From positions 124,001-188,000 of the forward strand of contig NZ_JACXAA010000012.1 of the NCBI RefSeq assembly GCF_014699035.1: 64,000 nucleotides of DNA, in the 5' to 3' direction. Position numbers and translations under genes: made by a program. This document shows, one piece after another, positions 7,808 to 17,382 of this stretch. The stretch comes from Spirosoma validum (GTDB lineage Bacteria; Bacteroidota; Bacteroidia; Cytophagales; Spirosomataceae). Positions within the stretch are counted from its first letter, which is position 1; each line of letters begins with the position of its first letter. Under the pieces are notes generated by a model that saw nothing but the letters and a program-made list of their open reading frames with translations, made no database searches and had not been told where the DNA came from.

Positions 7808-9646
7808 ATGTGCGGCATCGTAGCGTATGTTGGGCACCGTGAAGCGTGTCCATTAGTCATAAAAGGATTAAAACGGCTCGAATATCGGGGGTACGACAGC
7901 GCCGGGGTTGCTCTCATGAACGGCCAGGGTCTGCGAGTCTATAAGAAAAAAGGCAAAGTAGTTGCTTTGGAGCATGAACTCGATGGCAAGGACACACACG
8001 CAACCATTGGAATGGGGCATACGCGCTGGGCCACGCACGGTGAGCCGAACGACGTAAATGCACACCCGCATTACTCATTCCATCGCAAGCTGGCTATCAT
8101 CCACAACGGTATCATTGAGAATTATGCGGCCATCAAACAGGCACTTCTAAAAAAAGGGCATACGTTCACCAGCGAAACCGACACCGAAGTTTTAGGGCAG
8201 TTTATTGAGGACATCTGGGAAAACCAAGGGGGTACGTTAGAGAATGCCGTCCGGTTGGCGTTACAGGAAGTTGTCGGTGCCTACGCTATCGTGATTATGA
8301 ACGAAGCTGATCCTACACAATTGATTGCCGCCCGTAAAGGCTCGCCCCTGGTAATTGGCGTTGGTGAGAACGAGTTTTTTCTGGCATCCGACGCTACGCC
8401 GATTGTGGAATACACGAAAGACGTAATCTACCTGAACGATTACGAAGTTGCGGTTATCAAAGATGGTACGTTAAAAGTTGTTACGCTCGACAATACAACC
8501 ACAACACCTTACGTCCACAAAATTGAATTGGAGCTTGAAGCCATTGAGAAAGGTGGTTTTGATCATTTCATGCTCAAGGAAATCTTTGAACAGCCTCGTT
8601 CCATTGCTGATTCCATGCGTGGACGGGTCCAAGTTGATGCCGGTACGTTGCAACTCGGCGGTCTGCGCGACTATTTGGACAAACTGGCGAAATCAAAACG
8701 TATCGTGATTGTTGGGTGTGGTACGTCCTGGCATGCGGGCCTGGTTGCCGAGTATATTTTTGAAGAACTGGCCCGAATTCCTGTAGAAGTAGAATACGCA
8801 TCGGAGTTTCGGTATCGGAACCCGATTATTAAAGAGGGCGATATCGTTATTGCCATTTCGCAATCGGGGGAAACGGCCGATACGTTGGCCGCTATTGAAC
8901 TGGCGAAGTCGAAGGGAGCTACCATTTTCGGCGTTTGCAACGTAGTGGGTTCATCCATAGCGCGGGCTACGCATGCGGGTGCTTATACGCACGCGGGACC
9001 CGAAATTGGCGTGGCCAGTACGAAGGCGTTCACGGCACAGGTAACCGTATTGACGCTAATTGCCCTGGCTGCAGCAAAACGTAAAGGCACTATTTCCGAT
9101 TCACTATTCCGACTATTGCTGGCCGAGCTGGAAAGCATTCCGGCGAAAGTTGAACGAGTATTGCAGGCTGCGGATAAGATTAAGGAAATCGCTTACATCT
9201 TCACCTACGCCCGTAATTTTATCTATCTCGGCCGGGGGCTGAATTTTCCCGTTGCACTGGAAGGTGCCTTAAAGCTGAAGGAAATCAGCTACATCCACGC
9301 GGAAGGGTATCCAGCCGCCGAAATGAAGCACGGTCCTATTGCCCTCATCGACGAAGATATGCCGGTGGTGGTGATCGCCACGAAAGATTCTTCCTACGAA
9401 AAAGTCGTTTCAAATATTCAGGAAGTAAAAGCCCGCAAAGGCCGGGTTATCGCCATTACTACCGAAGGTGATACAGACTTACCGGGTATGGTCGATTTCA
9501 CGATTGAGATTCCCAAAGTCCATGAAATACTTATGCCGCTGGTATCGGTCGTTCCGCTGCAATTACTAGCCTACGACATCGCTGTGATGCGGGGACGTAA
9601 CGTGGATCAGCCGAGAAATCTGGCGAAATCGGTGACGGTCGAGTAA
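7808..9646 (+). CDS. glmS: glutamine-fructose-6-phosphate aminotransferase (isomerizing)
   Basis: 612 residues, full length. It makes glucosamine-6-phosphate from fructose-6-phosphate and glutamine, the first step to UDP-GlcNAc for peptidoglycan and lipid A. The N-terminal glutaminase domain begins MCGIVAYVG with the catalytic Cys2; LEYRGYDSAG and GHTRWATHG follow. Two SIS domains fill the C-terminal half (SQSGETADTLAAI, and GRGLNFPVALEGALKLKE), and the protein ends DQPRNLAKSVTVE. No glmS ribozyme-like leader is evident. The P1 peptidase gene follows 29 bases downstream. Confidence 0.97.
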   Translation: MCGIVAYVGHREACPLVIKGLKRLEYRGYDSAGVALMNGQGLRVYKKKGKVVALEHELDGKDTHATIGMGHTRWATHGEPNDVNAHPHYSFHRKLAIIHNGIIENYAAIKQALLKKGHTFTSETDTEVLGQFIEDIWENQGGTLENAVRLALQEVVGAYAIVIMNEADPTQLIAARKGSPLVIGVGENEFFLASDATPIVEYTKDVIYLNDYEVAVIKDGTLKVVTLDNTTTTPYVHKIELELEAIEKGGFDHFMLKEIFEQPRSIADSMRGRVQVDAGTLQLGGLRDYLDKLAKSKRIVIVGCGTSWHAGLVAEYIFEELARIPVEVEYASEFRYRNPIIKEGDIVIAISQSGETADTLAAIELAKSKGATIFGVCNVVGSSIARATHAGAYTHAGPEIGVASTKAFTAQVTVLTLIALAAAKRKGTISDSLFRLLLAELESIPAKVERVLQAADKIKEIAYIFTYARNFIYLGRGLNFPVALEGALKLKEISYIHAEGYPAAEMKHGPIALIDEDMPVVVIATKDSSYEKVVSNIQEVKARKGRVIAITTEGDTDLPGMVDFTIEIPKVHEILMPLVSVVPLQLLAYDIAVMRGRNVDQPRNLAKSVTVE

Positions 9647-9675
9647 AGTCAGGAACACTTCTAACTACAGCTTTC

Positions 9676-10866
9676 ATGCGCACCAGCCTACTAGTTACCT
9701 ACCTGCTTATTGGCTTTACTCTTCTGGCAGCAGCCCAGTCGAAGCCGCGTGCCCGTGACCTGGATATACCACTTGATGGAATGCCCGGCCCATATAATGC
9801 CATCACCGATGTGAAGGGGGTGGAAGTAGGCATGGTAACGCTTATTTCGGGAAACGGTAAATTAGAGGTCGGAAAGGGGCCGGTACGTACGGGCGTAACC
9901 GCTATTCTGCCGCGCGGCAAAACCTGCGACCCGGTATTCGCCAATTGGCACACGCTGAACGGAAACGGCGAAATGACGGGCACTACGTGGGTAACGGAAT
10001 CAGGGTTCCTAGAAACGCCCATTTTGATTACGAATACCCATAGTGTTGGCGTCGTTCGTGATGCGGCTGTTGCCTGGGAAGCCAAAAACAAATTTTACAA
10101 AGATCTGGGCAACGATATCTGGTTTTCGTACCCACTTGTCGCCGAAACGTATGACGGTGTACTGAACGACATCAACGGCTTTCATGTCACCAAAGAACAC
10201 GTCATGCAGGCGCTCGACGGCGCGAAAAGTGGCCCTGTTGCCGAAGGAGCCGTCGGGGGCGGCACGGGGATGATTTGCCTGGGCTTTAAAGGTGGCACTG
10301 GAACCGCATCAAGAATCGTGAATGGCTACACAACAGGGGTGCTTGTACAAGCCAATTTTGGCAGTCGGGCGCAGTTGACAATTGCGGGCGTCCCTGTTGG
10401 GAAAGCGCTGCTCGATACGTTAGCCTGGCGTATGGATGGCGAACAAATCTATGGCAAACCGAAACCGAAGGAGTCGGGTGAGCGTGGTTCGATCATCGCC
10501 ATTGTGGCAACCGATGCTCCGTTATTGCCCCACCAATTGAAACGTATCGCCCAACGTGTTTCGCTGGGTATCGGTAAAATGGGCGGTGTCGGCGGCAATA
10601 GCTCGGGCGACATTTTTCTGGCGTTTTCAACGGCCAATCCAGGTATTTTCGACCGAAAAGCAAAGACGAAACCGGTGCAGATGTTAACAAACGACCAGAT
10701 GGACCCGCTCTTTACGGCAACGGCGCAGGCGACTGAAGAAGCGATTCTGAACGCTCTGGTGGCGGCAAAAGACATGACCGGCATCAACGATAACTTTATC
10801 CCTGCCTTACCCCACGAGAGCATTCGCAAGGTTTTGAAACAATATAACCGACTGAACAGCAGGTAA
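9676..10866 (+). CDS. P1 family peptidase (DmpA-type aminopeptidase)
   Basis: 396 residues with a signal peptide (MRTSLLVTYLLIGFTLLAAAQ), so periplasmic. It carries the family pattern ITDVKGVEVG, TGVTAILPRG, NGNGEMTGT, EGAVGGGTGM and CLGFKGGTGTASR. Gly271-Ser272 in the GSIIAIVATDAPLL segment fits the autocleavage site of DmpA, where the new N-terminal Ser is the nucleophile. Family members release N-terminal residues or cleave beta-peptides and D-amino-acid amides; the substrate here is unknown. It lies 29 bases after glmS on the same strand and may be co-transcribed. Confidence 0.9.
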   Translation: MRTSLLVTYLLIGFTLLAAAQSKPRARDLDIPLDGMPGPYNAITDVKGVEVGMVTLISGNGKLEVGKGPVRTGVTAILPRGKTCDPVFANWHTLNGNGEMTGTTWVTESGFLETPILITNTHSVGVVRDAAVAWEAKNKFYKDLGNDIWFSYPLVAETYDGVLNDINGFHVTKEHVMQALDGAKSGPVAEGAVGGGTGMICLGFKGGTGTASRIVNGYTTGVLVQANFGSRAQLTIAGVPVGKALLDTLAWRMDGEQIYGKPKPKESGERGSIIAIVATDAPLLPHQLKRIAQRVSLGIGKMGGVGGNSSGDIFLAFSTANPGIFDRKAKTKPVQMLTNDQMDPLFTATAQATEEAILNALVAAKDMTGINDNFIPALPHESIRKVLKQYNRLNSR

Positions 10867-11020
10867 CTGTCAAGGGCTATATCGAGCCGCACGACCCCTG
10901 CCCCCGTACCCAATTCATCCTGCTAATTAGCCGTTCTAACGTATAAAATACTCGTTTGGAATTATACTACGTAGCTTCCCCGACGCTGCCAGCTAAACTT
11001 TATGGTCAGAAACAACGAGC

Positions 11021-11734
11021 ATGACCATGAAACAGCAACCTATCTTTTACGCTTTAATAGCCTTTCTCGCCATCTGGATGGAGTCTTGCAACCAGGACCT
11101 GGGGCCATATAAGGAAGTCAATCGTACCTATTCACAAACGAATTTCGACCGACTGGATATAGGCAGCGCCTTCCATGTTGACGTGCGGTCAGGCAGTACG
11201 TTTGCCATCAATATACGGGGGAATGAAGCCGACGTAAATGATTTGGATCTAAGCGTACACAATGGCGTATTCCACGCTGAGTATCGAGGAACGGGGCGTA
11301 GGCAGCGATACGATACGTATTTCACGATCACTATGCCAACGTTACGTGGGGTTAGTTTCTCCAGCGCAGTCCAATCAACGATAACAGGCTTTGCGAATTT
11401 GACTGAAGTAGACGTAACGTTATCAGGCGCGTCAAAGGCAAATCTCAATCTTACCGCTACACGCCTTAATACTGATCTGTCGGGTGCGTCATCAGCGGCT
11501 ATCATCGGAAGTGGCACAACGCTGGCAGGTGAGTTATCGGGAGCCAGTAAGCTGGAAGCCTACGATTTTCCGGTTACGCAGGCTGATCTGGACGTATCGG
11601 GTGCCAGCAGCGCAAAGATTCGGGTTCAGGACGCCTTGACCGTAAAAGCCAGTGGAGCCAGCACCGTACGGTACCGTGGTACGCCCCGTATCAATTCAAC
11701 TCTATCCGGAGCCAGTACGTTATCGCAGGAGTAA
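11021..11734 (+). CDS. head-GIN domain (DUF2807) lipoprotein
   Basis: 237 residues. A hydrophobic N-terminus ends in WMESCN, with Cys as the probable lipidation site (a loose lipobox, tolerated in Bacteroidota). The mature part is a DUF2807 right-handed beta solenoid: FDRLDIGSAFHVDVRSG, then repeated LSGAS/VSGAS turns (SGASKAN, SGASSAA, SGASKLE, SGASSAK, SGAST). Such proteins are surface or periplasmic and of unknown function, often called auto-transporter adhesin-like. A second in-frame ATG two codons later could be the true start. Confidence 0.85.
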   Translation: MTMKQQPIFYALIAFLAIWMESCNQDLGPYKEVNRTYSQTNFDRLDIGSAFHVDVRSGSTFAINIRGNEADVNDLDLSVHNGVFHAEYRGTGRRQRYDTYFTITMPTLRGVSFSSAVQSTITGFANLTEVDVTLSGASKANLNLTATRLNTDLSGASSAAIIGSGTTLAGELSGASKLEAYDFPVTQADLDVSGASSAKIRVQDALTVKASGASTVRYRGTPRINSTLSGASTLSQE

Positions 11735-11769
11735 GCAACCTACGTAGTTTATATGGAATCTAATTGATT

Positions 11770-11812
11770 AGGGCCGCTAGTACGTGGCCAATTTACATGT
11801 ACCAGCGGCCCT
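11770..11812 (+). terminator. hairpin terminator
   Basis: Arms 11770-11778 and 11804-11812 (AGGGCCGCT / AGCGGCCCT), extended inward by GTAC pairing with one mismatch. Only a short T-rich tail. Confidence 0.6.
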
Positions 11813-11961
11813 TCTTAGCATAGTAATGATCAGCAGCCTATAGAAAGTTAGCTCATTGACGTCTATCTTAGCGTCTCCCTAACCAAACTGCGAGTCACAT
11901 AGGTCTACAGCAGATGGCGAAATCCACGGGTTTTACAAAAAGTCCTCTTTCTACAAATAGC

Positions 11962-12534
11962 ATGAAAAAAATTAGTCTCCTGTTCGGCTTACTTTGCTTT
12001 GCACTTTTTGGCGCCAATGCCCAGACATTTAGAGGTCTGGATAAATCACCAATGGATATAGCTTATTATCCGGATGATTACGCGCACGACCGCAAATTTG
12101 CTCCTGCCAAAATCGGCAATGACAAGGCCATGGTTCGGATTACGTATACGCGTCCGGCGAAGAACGGTCGCGAGGTTTTCGGCAAATTAGTGCCTTACGG
12201 TAAAGTCTGGCGGGCAGGTGCCAATGAAGCCCCGGAGATAAAATTCTATCAGGATGTTACGATCGGGGGCAAAAAAATACCGGCTGGTAACTACGCCTTA
12301 TTGACCATTCCAAATGAAAATGAATGGACAATTATCTTAAGTTCCGATCTGGATCAGTGGGGCGCCTATAGCTACAACCAATCGTTAGACGTAGCACGCG
12401 TTAATGTACCTGTACAAAAGTCGGACAATGTACTCGAGAATTTTTCGATTCAGTTTGCCAAAAAAGACGCCAAGACTGCGACGATGTACATGGGCTGGGA
12501 CACAACCGTGGTTGCCTTGCCAATCTCATTATAA
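11962..12534 (+). CDS. DUF2911 domain exported protein
   Basis: 190 residues from ATG 11962 (MKKISLLFGLLCFALFGANAQ, a clear signal peptide). The frame is open to 11914, but that extension would bury the signal peptide. The DUF2911 core shows as ITYTRPAKNGREVFGKLVPYGKVWRAG (within it the conserved FG, P-YG and WR-GAN), IPAGNYALLTIP and WGAYSY. Abundant periplasmic family in Bacteroidota with no established function. It ends 7 bases before the convergent ABC gene. Confidence 0.88.
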   Translation: MKKISLLFGLLCFALFGANAQTFRGLDKSPMDIAYYPDDYAHDRKFAPAKIGNDKAMVRITYTRPAKNGREVFGKLVPYGKVWRAGANEAPEIKFYQDVTIGGKKIPAGNYALLTIPNENEWTIILSSDLDQWGAYSYNQSLDVARVNVPVQKSDNVLENFSIQFAKKDAKTATMYMGWDTTVVALPISL

Positions 12535-12541
12535 TACGTTG

Positions 12542-13648
12542 TCATCGAAGCCGCTCTTCCGTTTGCGCATCAAAGAAGTAGAGTCGGTCGGTATCAAAAC
12601 CAATTTCGATTACGTCCCCAGGCTGGTAACGAATATCCGACGAGACACGCAGGCAACACGTTTGCCCCGTGAGTGTGAAGTAAACAAAGGTTTCGCTGCC
12701 GATGGGCTCAACAACATCGATCGTGATCCGTTGCGGCTCAGTCAGCGATTTACCCGCTGCAAACTGGCAGTCGTGCACATGTTCGGGGCGGAACCCAAAA
12801 ACGACGTTCTTACCGGCCTGGCCTTCCAACGATTCAGCTTGCGTAGTAGGAATCTGAAATGTAAGTTCCTGATTCGTGAATTGGAACGTACCGTTTTTAT
12901 TGACCAGTTGGCCACGACTGAAGTTCATGGACGGACTTCCAATAAAACCGGCTACGAAAAGGTTTATCGGATCATAGTAGAGATTCATGGGCGAATCGGC
13001 CTGTTGAATGACGCCCGCTTTCATCACCACAATTTTATCGCCCATGGTCATGGCCTCCACCTGATCGTGGGTAACATACACCATGGTCGCGTTGAGTCGC
13101 TGATGCAATCGCTTGATTTCCACCCGCATCTGCACCCGTAGTTTAGCATCGAGATTGGAGAGCGGCTCATCAAACAGAAACACTTTCGGCTCGCGCACAA
13201 TGGCCCGGCCGATCGCTACGCGCTGCCGTTGTCCACCCGACATGGCTTTCGGCTTGCGGTCCAGCAGGTCATTCATGCTCAAAATATCGGCGGCAGCCCG
13301 CACGCGCTTGTCAATCTCGGCTTTCGAAAACTTGCGAAGTTTCAGACCAAACGCCATGTTCTCATACACGCTCATGTGCGGATAAAGCGCGTAATTCTGA
13401 AACACCATCGCAATGTCGCGGTCTTTGGGCGAGAGGTTATTGATGCGCTGCCCGTCGATCAGTAAGTCTCCCCCAGAAATGTCTTCCAGCCCGGCAATCA
13501 TCCGTAACAGCGTTGACTTACCACAGCCCGACGGTCCAACCAGCACAACAAACGATTGATCGTCTATGGTTAAATTGGCATTTGGGATGGCGGGTTTTTC
13601 TGCACCCGGATACTGTTTAACGAGGTTACGAATTTCTACGGTTGCCAT
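12542..13648 (-). CDS. sugar/glycerol-3-phosphate ABC importer ATPase, UgpC/MalK type
   Basis: 368 residues. Walker A GPSGCGKST (near 38-46), Q-loop MVFQNYALYPHMSV, signature MSGGQRQRVAIGRA, Walker B VFLFDEPLSNLDA, H-loop VYVTHD. A C-terminal TOBE/MalK regulatory region follows (FGFRPEHVHD). It energises uptake of sugars, polyols or glycerol-3-phosphate together with two permeases and a binding protein. None of these is next to it, so it either serves transporters encoded elsewhere or is shared between several, as MsmK is in Streptococcus. It sits 17 bases after the acylase gene and may share its transcript. Confidence 0.9.
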   Translation of the reverse strand: MATVEIRNLVKQYPGAEKPAIPNANLTIDDQSFVVLVGPSGCGKSTLLRMIAGLEDISGGDLLIDGQRINNLSPKDRDIAMVFQNYALYPHMSVYENMAFGLKLRKFSKAEIDKRVRAAADILSMNDLLDRKPKAMSGGQRQRVAIGRAIVREPKVFLFDEPLSNLDAKLRVQMRVEIKRLHQRLNATMVYVTHDQVEAMTMGDKIVVMKAGVIQQADSPMNLYYDPINLFVAGFIGSPSMNFSRGQLVNKNGTFQFTNQELTFQIPTTQAESLEGQAGKNVVFGFRPEHVHDCQFAAGKSLTEPQRITIDVVEPIGSETFVYFTLTGQTCCLRVSSDIRYQPGDVIEIGFDTDRLYFFDAQTEERLR

Positions 13649-13665
13649 GCATTTAGTTTACAGAG

Positions 13666-15879
13666 TTACTCGCCCGGATGATACGTCCGCTCTACGTGTT
13701 GCTTGACATCTTCGGGATAAAACCAGACGTCTTTAAACTTCCCTTCGCAATACATACCCGCCTGGTCGGTAAAATGCTGCATGCCGGGTTTACTGCTCTG
13801 CCCGCCCGTAACGACGGAACGGGCTTTTACTCTCTTACCAAATTCCACGACAGCCACAAAACTATTGCCTACGTAGCCATACCGCTTTTTAGTATTGGGA
13901 GCCGTACGCGCGCCATAAGCCGCCAGCGAACCCCAGACAGAAGGGGTAAAGCCAACCGGAATACTCGGTTTTTGATCGTCGTACGTTTCCTGAATTTTTC
14001 CGGTTAGGCGTTGATACCGGTTGATGTCGCCCCAGGGCGTTTTCCACGTACCGAAATCACGGTTCAGTTCGCTAATTGCTTCTTTCAATACGTTTACTTT
14101 TTCCTGTGGTGTGGTCTTTTCGACCACGAAAGCCGTGAAACTCAGGAAATCAAGGTGTTGAGTAGCCGGAACACGACTACGGGCCAAACGCTGAATTTTT
14201 TCGCCCCAGAAAATAGCCAGTGTTGTTCCAACGGACGTAATACCGTAACATTTGTTCCAATCTCTCAAAATTTGAATGGCTTCCGCTACGTCTTTGGATT
14301 TGTTGGCTGAATCGGCTGATACGGTCTGGTAAGCCGTCAGTAAAGCAGGAATCAATTCATCAAAACCGGCTAGATGCGGGTCGTTCGCGGCCGCAATCAA
14401 CGTATCGAGCGTAAAATTTGATTTTTGGCTTAACACACGAACCGCATTGATACCGCGATAATTTTCAGCATCGGGCGCCATGTAGGTCGGGTATTGGCTT
14501 TTGGCAGGGCTGCTATTTCCCGATACGGTAAAAGGAGTCGAATTGCAATTCTGAATCCAGCCACTAGCGGGGTTTTTCACCTGTACGAGTTCATCAACCG
14601 AATGCAAGCCTTTCCATTCCGTTTCGGGGTTACTGCCCTCAACCGGCTGGCTCCAGTCGAATTTAGAATCTCGTTTCGGCATGAAATTACCGTGCCAATA
14701 GGCAATGTTTCCGTCGCGATCGGCAAAAACGGTGTTATTGGACGCGTTGCCATTCAGTTTCATGACGTCTTTGTAGCTCGCGTATCCTTTTGCTTTTGTT
14801 CGCAAATACGACTGTTCCAGGGCCTCCAGGGGCGTGTTCATCATATCGACCGCAATCCATTTGCCATCTTTCTCCCCCACAACAGGGCCGTGTTGCGTCC
14901 AATACATCGTAAATTCTTTGTACTGAATGCCATTACCTGATTTATACGGCAGTTTTATTTTCTGCGTACGAACGGGTTTGAGCGTATTGCCATATCGATA
15001 GAAGAACGTATTGTCTTTCTTCTCGATGGTTTCCAGGTACTCGTCCATGGAATCGGCACCGCTGGACGTGTGCATCCAACCACAGTATTCGTTAAAGCCC
15101 TGATAAATAAAGAATTGGCCCCACGTAACAGCGCCATAGGCATTCAGCCCTTCCTGACTATTCAGTTGCACTTCTGACCGAAAATAAAACGATGTGTGCG
15201 GGTTGATCAGCAACATCGCATTTTTCGTCGCACTTTTAGAAGGTGCAATCGCAAAGCCATTCGAGCCAACGGGTTCACGCTCATATTTGTCGAAATCGTT
15301 GATTAACGAGGTAAATTTATTATGCTCATAGAAAGCCTTTAGCCGCTCAGTCGATATCACGCTGATATTTCCCCCAATGCTTCCTTCGCTGAAAATCAGC
15401 GGCATCCACGGCTGAAAACGGGTCAGTAATTTAGGCTTAACCTCAGGGTGCGTATAGAGATAATAATTCGTCCCATCAGCAAACGCGTCCAGCAGTTTTT
15501 TCATCCAGCCCGGACTCTTTTTGTAGATAGCAATCGCCTGGGTCGAGTCCAGAAACAGCCGGGCCCGCAAATCGTGATACAACGCGGACTCTCCTTCAAC
15601 TTCAGCCATGCGCCCAATAGCATCGATGTAGTTTTCCTCAACGCGGGCAAAATCATCTTCGCACTGCGTGAACAATACGCCAAACACTACGTCGGCATCG
15701 GTTTTACCGTAAATGTGCGGAATACCCCACGTATCGCGCGTAATCGTAATCTGTTTAGCCTGTTGCTGCCAGCGAGCAATTTCAGTTTTAGTGAACGATT
15801 GAGCATGGGCAGATGTAGCCCATAGAATACTAAAGAAAGTGCCAATTAGACGAATAAACGACAGTCGAGAATAATTCAT
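13666..15879 (-). CDS. penicillin acylase family Ntn-hydrolase
   Basis: 737 residues from ATG 15879 (MNYSRLSFIRLIGTFFSILW, a signal peptide ending in AHAQ); the frame is open 31 codons further but without a plausible start. It has the penicillin G acylase/AHL acylase layout: alpha chain with ITITRDTWGIPHIYGKT, then autocleavage before Ser206 in GSNGFAIAPSKS, the N-terminal nucleophile of the beta chain; later LLINPHTSF and NASNNTVFADRDGNIAYWHG. It hydrolyses an amide bond, possibly of N-acyl homoserine lactones or other acylated amines; the substrate cannot be told from sequence. Periplasmic. Confidence 0.88.
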   Translation of the reverse strand: MNYSRLSFIRLIGTFFSILWATSAHAQSFTKTEIARWQQQAKQITITRDTWGIPHIYGKTDADVVFGVLFTQCEDDFARVEENYIDAIGRMAEVEGESALYHDLRARLFLDSTQAIAIYKKSPGWMKKLLDAFADGTNYYLYTHPEVKPKLLTRFQPWMPLIFSEGSIGGNISVISTERLKAFYEHNKFTSLINDFDKYEREPVGSNGFAIAPSKSATKNAMLLINPHTSFYFRSEVQLNSQEGLNAYGAVTWGQFFIYQGFNEYCGWMHTSSGADSMDEYLETIEKKDNTFFYRYGNTLKPVRTQKIKLPYKSGNGIQYKEFTMYWTQHGPVVGEKDGKWIAVDMMNTPLEALEQSYLRTKAKGYASYKDVMKLNGNASNNTVFADRDGNIAYWHGNFMPKRDSKFDWSQPVEGSNPETEWKGLHSVDELVQVKNPASGWIQNCNSTPFTVSGNSSPAKSQYPTYMAPDAENYRGINAVRVLSQKSNFTLDTLIAAANDPHLAGFDELIPALLTAYQTVSADSANKSKDVAEAIQILRDWNKCYGITSVGTTLAIFWGEKIQRLARSRVPATQHLDFLSFTAFVVEKTTPQEKVNVLKEAISELNRDFGTWKTPWGDINRYQRLTGKIQETYDDQKPSIPVGFTPSVWGSLAAYGARTAPNTKKRYGYVGNSFVAVVEFGKRVKARSVVTGGQSSKPGMQHFTDQAGMYCEGKFKDVWFYPEDVKQHVERTYHPGE

Positions 15880-15912
15880 TGATGAATAGAAGAGAGCAGA
15901 TGGGTTATTTGG

Positions 15913-15920
15913 CAAAAATA
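15913..15920 (-). promoter_or_regulatory. candidate -7 box for the acylase gene
   Basis: TATTTTTG on the minus strand matches TAnnTTTG and ends 33 bases before the ATG at 15879. A TTG at the right spacing is lacking (nearest is 25 bases away). Confidence 0.35.
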
Positions 15921-16125
15921 GGGTTTCCTGATAGTATTGATCACACAAATTGACAAATACGCTTTTTTGCACCTCGAATAACAGAATCTACCAAAAGAGT
16001 ATACTAACGTAGCGTATAGATTTCCAGCCGAAGTCTTATAAATTTTTTTTCCACTCAGCAGGCAACCCTTTTTTCAGAACTGGCATTTCTGTCATTGAAA
16101 CCAGGTCGTTTAACCCGAACTAGTT

Positions 16126-16683
16126 ATGTCTAAGCAACTTGTCGAACAGTGTCAGCGGGGTAATTCCTTTGCCCAAAAGCGGCTGTATGACCAGTACGCG
16201 AACCGGTTGTTTCGGGTTAGTTTGCGTTACGTTCGGAATGAACCCGAAGCTGAAGAAGTGCTGATGAACGGCTTTCTAAAAGCATTTCGTGCCATTGGCG
16301 ATTTTACGTATCGCGACGATAACGGGCTGGAAGCCTGGCTCCGACGTATTGTGGTCAATGAAGCCTTGCAATACCTGCGAGCTAATCGACACCTGCCGCT
16401 TTTTCAGGCCGATGACGACGTGGAAGGCCAACCCGATTCTGTTCCATTACCTGATACCAATCTGGATGCGGAACGGATTTATGCACTCATTCGGGAATTA
16501 CCTCCCGGTTATCGGACGGTGTTTAATCTGTACGTGATTGAAGGATATACCCATCGTGAAATTGCAGAGCAGTTGACTATCTCGGAGAACACATCAAAAT
16601 CGCAACTGAATAAAGCGCGTGCCTTATTACAGAATTGGTTAACCCATTACGGCTATGAAGCAGAAACCCGACGAAACGCTTGA
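16126..16683 (+). CDS. ECF RNA polymerase sigma factor
   Basis: 185 residues. Region 2 (FAQKRLYDQYANRLFRVSLRY, EAEEVLMNGFLKAF, AWLRRIVVNEALQYLR) recognises the -10, region 4 (LPPGYRTVFNLYVIEGYTHREIAEQL) the -35. It overlaps the next gene by 29 bases, typical of sigma/anti-sigma pairs. Likely controls an envelope or stress regulon that includes its own operon. Confidence 0.93.
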   Translation: MSKQLVEQCQRGNSFAQKRLYDQYANRLFRVSLRYVRNEPEAEEVLMNGFLKAFRAIGDFTYRDDNGLEAWLRRIVVNEALQYLRANRHLPLFQADDDVEGQPDSVPLPDTNLDAERIYALIRELPPGYRTVFNLYVIEGYTHREIAEQLTISENTSKSQLNKARALLQNWLTHYGYEAETRRNA

Positions 16684-17380
16684 CTCGTGGGTGCAGCAAT
16701 CGCTCCGGCAATTACCCGATACGTCTCCACCCGGTTCAACATTCGATCCAGAGCGCTTGTGGTCGCAACTACGTCCTGAACTTCAGGCTACGTCTTCGCG
16801 ACGAAAAGTAAGTATAATGTGGTGGGCGACCGCAGCCTGTCTGGCAAGCTTAGTGTTGGGTTGGCTCTGGTCACAGCAATCAGCGGAGAATCATCCTACG
16901 AACGTAACGCGCAGCATGATACGTAATGTAGATACGCCAAGTGTAAGTCATCAGGGTAAAAAGCCCATCAGTGAGGTATTGGTCGAAGAGTCTGCCATTG
17001 CTGACCATACAACATCCCAAGTACGTTTAAAAACCCGTCATCGCTCAAACGTGAGTATAGCAGTTGAGTCGCCTTCATCACCGCCCGACGAATCAGTGAA
17101 CGTTGTCACGCAAAACTCTGAATCACCACTTCCGGTGGAAATGCCTATCACTATCGAAAAACCAACGGAACGTAACAAACCCAACGTAGCCGTTGTTGCG
17201 CCCAAACGCCGATTTCGGGTTATGCATGAAAATGAATTACGTGCTGAAGAAGAAACCCAGCCCAAGCTCTATCGACCCGATCATTTTGTCCGCATAGGTA
17301 CTGGACGAAATGAGGAGCCGATATCAGAATCCTACCCTAGTGACCTGATCACTCACCTTACGACTAAAAAAACACAATAA
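16655..17380 (+). CDS. putative anti-sigma factor, single-pass membrane protein
   Basis: 241 residues. A short cytoplasmic N-terminus of about 50 residues (DETLDSWVQQSLRQLP), one transmembrane helix at about 53-71 (MWWATAACLASLVLGWLW), then a periplasmic S/T/P/E-rich unstructured tail. This topology and the 29-base overlap with the sigma gene point to an anti-sigma factor, although no zinc-binding motif is present. It is followed after 2 bases by an exported protein gene. Confidence 0.7.
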   Translation: MKQKPDETLDSWVQQSLRQLPDTSPPGSTFDPERLWSQLRPELQATSSRRKVSIMWWATAACLASLVLGWLWSQQSAENHPTNVTRSMIRNVDTPSVSHQGKKPISEVLVEESAIADHTTSQVRLKTRHRSNVSIAVESPSSPPDESVNVVTQNSESPLPVEMPITIEKPTERNKPNVAVVAPKRRFRVMHENELRAEEETQPKLYRPDHFVRIGTGRNEEPISESYPSDLITHLTTKKTQ

Positions 17381-17382
17381 TC

